Shown here: in pieces, positions 62,101 to 64,000 of the stretch
Position numbering within the stretch: position 1 is the first letter of the stretch
Layout of the letters: each line of letters begins with the position of its first letter
Origin: Patiria pectinifera
Lineage: Eukaryota > Echinodermata > Asteroidea > Valvatida > Asterinidae
Reading direction: 5' to 3'
DNA: 64,000 nucleotides
Assembly: GCA_029964075.1 (NCBI GenBank)
Contig: CM057147.1
Span: 25,007,513-25,071,512 of the forward strand
The notes under the pieces: generated by a model
Told to the model about the DNA's origin: nothing
What the model saw: the letters and a program-made list of their open reading frames with translations, nothing else
Databases searched by the model: none
Position numbers and translations under genes: made by a program

Positions 62101-63225
62101 GCCTGAGGCGCCCACCGGACGTTGCATGGCCTTATGGGATACTTACCACGTAAGCGGCTCGGCGAGTCGGTCACTTTGGCCAGGCTCGAGTAAGCGCGAG
62201 AACGTGAGAGGTAAATCGCGCGGGGGAAGTAATCGAAAGCACTAACATAAGTCACACAGTACAAGATTGACAGTTTTTACTTTTGGCAAGAGGGGTTGTA
62301 CGGCTTAACCCTGGACTGGATTTACTGGTTTATAACTAAAATACTGTTGTTTATAAAAGTCTGTATATTCAAGTTAATAAATGCTATTATCTCAAATTCC
62401 TACCTGGAAGACTAACTTCTTCTTGTACGTTCATGTCTAACTGCTGCAGATCCGCCGTGTCCGCATCTGCGTGGGTGTGATTTTAATAGAATTTGTCATC
62501 GTTGTCAAATCATTGCTTACCCTTTTTAGTAAATACCAAATTGTGAATCATCTGACATTTTTCTTGCAACAAAAACTCGAAATCAGCGTTGTTGACACAT
62601 GCAAATTGTGATGAGATCATAACACTTGAGTCAATCTGTCATCATAATACTGGAGTCAATCCGTCGTGAGGTGACTATTTAATAAGTCATCCCTCAATGC
62701 ACACATTCTCTAGGGGCACTGAATGAAGTCAAACTGTTTGTGGCTTGTTGTCCGTAAAAGAAAATGAGGGTCGAAGTTTTAGGACTGAATACAAGAAGGA
62801 AATGGATGTTTACAACGATGGTTTCAATAACAATTATGCGCAACTTTTAATTGTAATTCGTCCCAAAATCTTGCCAATAATTTGAATTGCAATCGATACA
62901 AATTAAAATATGCGAACATGAAAGCCATCCGTTCCGCAGATTTTATATTAGTTTTCTGAAAATGAATTCCCATCTCCCAGCACTATGACAACCGACTGAT
63001 TACATGTACAGTATTTAACTTCTGGAGTCTATTTCCATTAAATTCATGTTCCCTTCTCACCTTCTCGACGAAACAACTTAATGTTGTCCTTTGCCGAAAC
63101 TATCATTTGCAGTTTTTTTCTGCCATAGGCAGAAGGCCTTTTAAGGGTAACGCCTGGAGGCATACCCACTGCCTTAATTTCTGAGAGATGCTTATAAGAC
63201 ATCTTCTTGTGTCCCGTTGCTTCCT
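58777..63225 (-). CDS. Chromodomain gene, 3' half (six exons visible)
   Basis: Exons (minus): 63225-63061, 62466-62404, 61424-61362, 61086-61012, 60666-60598 and 59015-58777 (stop). Every junction is phase 1 with AG/GT borders. The first encodes EATGHKKMSYKHLSEIK, then TLKRPSAYGRKKLQMIV and DNIKLFRR. The next four encode short acidic linkers; two of them (62466 and 61424) are a duplicated exon (DADTADLQQLDMNVQEEV). The last exon holds a chromodomain: LYTIKKLIKKRIRRGK, VQYLVHWEGY, EEATWEASWNIP. The Tyr, Trp and Tyr of the usual methyl-lysine cage are retained, so binding to a methylated histone tail is plausible (inference). The first visible exon needs a phase-1 partner upstream, beyond the window end, and the minus-strand 5' half ending in phase 1 at 1279 is the candidate. 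Function unknown. About 224 codons are visible. Confidence 0.8.
59512..59826. mobile_element. hAT-like MITE, copy 3 (clean ends)
   Basis: CAAGGGCGGATCCAGG and CTGGATCCGCCCTTG with exact 8-bp duplications GGTCCTAT (59504-59511 and 59827-59834). Same interior as the copies at 1634 and 33255. In the last intron of the chromodomain gene. Confidence 0.93.
61200..62525. repeat. Tandem duplication of an exon with its intron flanks
   Basis: About 61205-61480 and 62255-62525 are copies (ACAGTACAAGATTGACAG to GTGTCCGCATCTGCGTGGG), offset about 1042. Both copies keep the 63-bp exon and its splice sites. Only one residue differs (Pro versus Leu near the exon end). The segment between includes G and C runs and an inverted pair TTCGATTACTTCCC at about 61503 and 62225. 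Confidence 0.9.
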
Positions 63226-63790
63226 CTGCATAACACACACAGAATTCAGATTTATCAAAATTAAAAATATAATTGAACACACTGAATTTGAAGTTGACTT
63301 TGCAACTATAAACTGACGTGTTCGTCCGTATACTTGAGGTTCCTTATTTTTCCAAAATATTTGTTCAAGGTTGGTATCTAAATGTCATGTTGTTTGGTTC
63401 CATCATGTGATTAAAAGCCTTAGTAGGCTACTGGTAAGGATGCTGTCGCTTATATAGGGACCATGCAATGGGATTTTTAAATACATTTAAAACAGCTTTC
63501 TTGCCATGTAGGCCTAACTATAACTGTCTATAACGTGTAGCAGTAAAAGGTGGACATTTCAACATTTCAATTTTTATGCTAATGAAAATTTCCATATTCA
63601 TGCACCAAAGTGTGATGTCATTCACGGCAGAGCAGTGTCTGCGAAGCTTTGTGCATAAAATATAATGTATTACACTTTTCTTCATTTTCTTGAAGTAAGT
63701 TCCACTTTTTACTTGCTTGAGGTGTTAAAGAGCTTGTTTGGACAATAGTAATGGCCAATATTTCTTCAAAGCTTTTTTTTTTGGGGGGGG
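63226..63790. other. Intron of the chromodomain gene, no exon seen
   Basis: Lies between the first visible chromodomain-gene exon and the terminal repeat. No exon with matching phase found. Confidence 0.4.
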
Positions 63791-64000
63791 TAATTTGGAA
63801 GGACTAATTTGTGTACTGTTCATAATGTACTTTTGACAAGAAGTTTTTTTGTGTGACAAAAGCAAAAGCGCCCCCTTATATGTATTGCTGAACAGATTTT
63901 CTAATAATTGAAAAACTACCACTTTCTTGTCACTTCCAATGAAAACAAATTTGAAGATCTTGTATATATTGTTCCAACACATATAGTAACGAGCATGAAA
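63791..64000. repeat. Direct repeat copy 2, identical to the window start
   Basis: Matches 14-223 base for base and is cut by the window end. Preceded by TTTTTTTTTTGGGGGGGG, so unlike copy 1 its left flank is visible. Confidence 0.95.

Noticed and set aside
62055-62264. Extra exon between the duplicated chromodomain-gene exons (a GTAAGTATC donor is present on the minus strand near 62140)
   Set aside because: No convincing acceptor or phase. It lies in inserted sequence between the duplicates.

Overview
The window reads as nuclear DNA of an animal, probably a marine invertebrate (echinoderm, hemichordate or cephalochordate would fit; this is inference). The reasons are GT-AG spliced genes with short phase-matched exons, a recognisable Mediator subunit gene (MED31), a dense mixture of DNA transposons and MITEs, and a CR1/L2-like LINE fragment. 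There is no prokaryotic organisation. A 500-N placeholder at 43984-44483 shows that two contigs were scaffolded together. I call them A (1-43983) and B (44484 onward).

Layout of contig A. 1279-4373 (minus) is the 5' half of an unrecognised gene with an HMG-box-like segment and a clear start codon. 5.4-7.1 kb is an old tandem duplication. 9350-21333 (minus) is a 15-exon KDZ-type transposase gene (CxC2 cysteine cluster plus KDZ catalytic regions, about 849 aa) that is in phase throughout except for one 1-nt deletion in exon 6. 24.5-27.4 kb is a stack of TIR elements. 27378-34257 is a two-gene ISL2EU/IS4EU-like DNA transposon: a THAP plus DDE transposase on the plus strand, a convergent SWIM plus YqaJ nuclease gene on the minus strand, and nested MITEs. 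34778-35081 is the last exon of MED31. 36-41.7 kb is MITE-rich and includes a tandem MITE dimer with a single target duplication and an element carrying two inverted minisatellites. 42.26-43.43 kb is a 5'-truncated LINE.

Layout of contig B. 44.5-48.3 kb holds foldback elements, a minisatellite and duplicated blocks. 48790-52077 holds MED31 exons 2 and 3 (plus). 53636-57095 is a plus-strand gene with two C2H2-like fingers. 58777-63225 (minus) is the 3' half of a multi-exon gene ending in a chromodomain, with one exon tandemly duplicated in frame.

The main structural result is that the last 210 bases (63791-64000) repeat bases 14-223, with offset 63777. Two genes on opposite strands are split in a way the same rearrangement would repair. 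MED31 exon 4 lies upstream of exons 2-3, and the minus-strand gene has its 5' half at the left edge and a chromodomain 3' half at the right edge. All are consistent with the true order being B followed by A. The scaffold start would then be misplaced or redundant, or the region is a ~64 kb tandem duplication. Under that reading the chromodomain gene, the zinc-finger gene, the KDZ gene and the ISL2EU element all sit in a very large MED31 intron 3.
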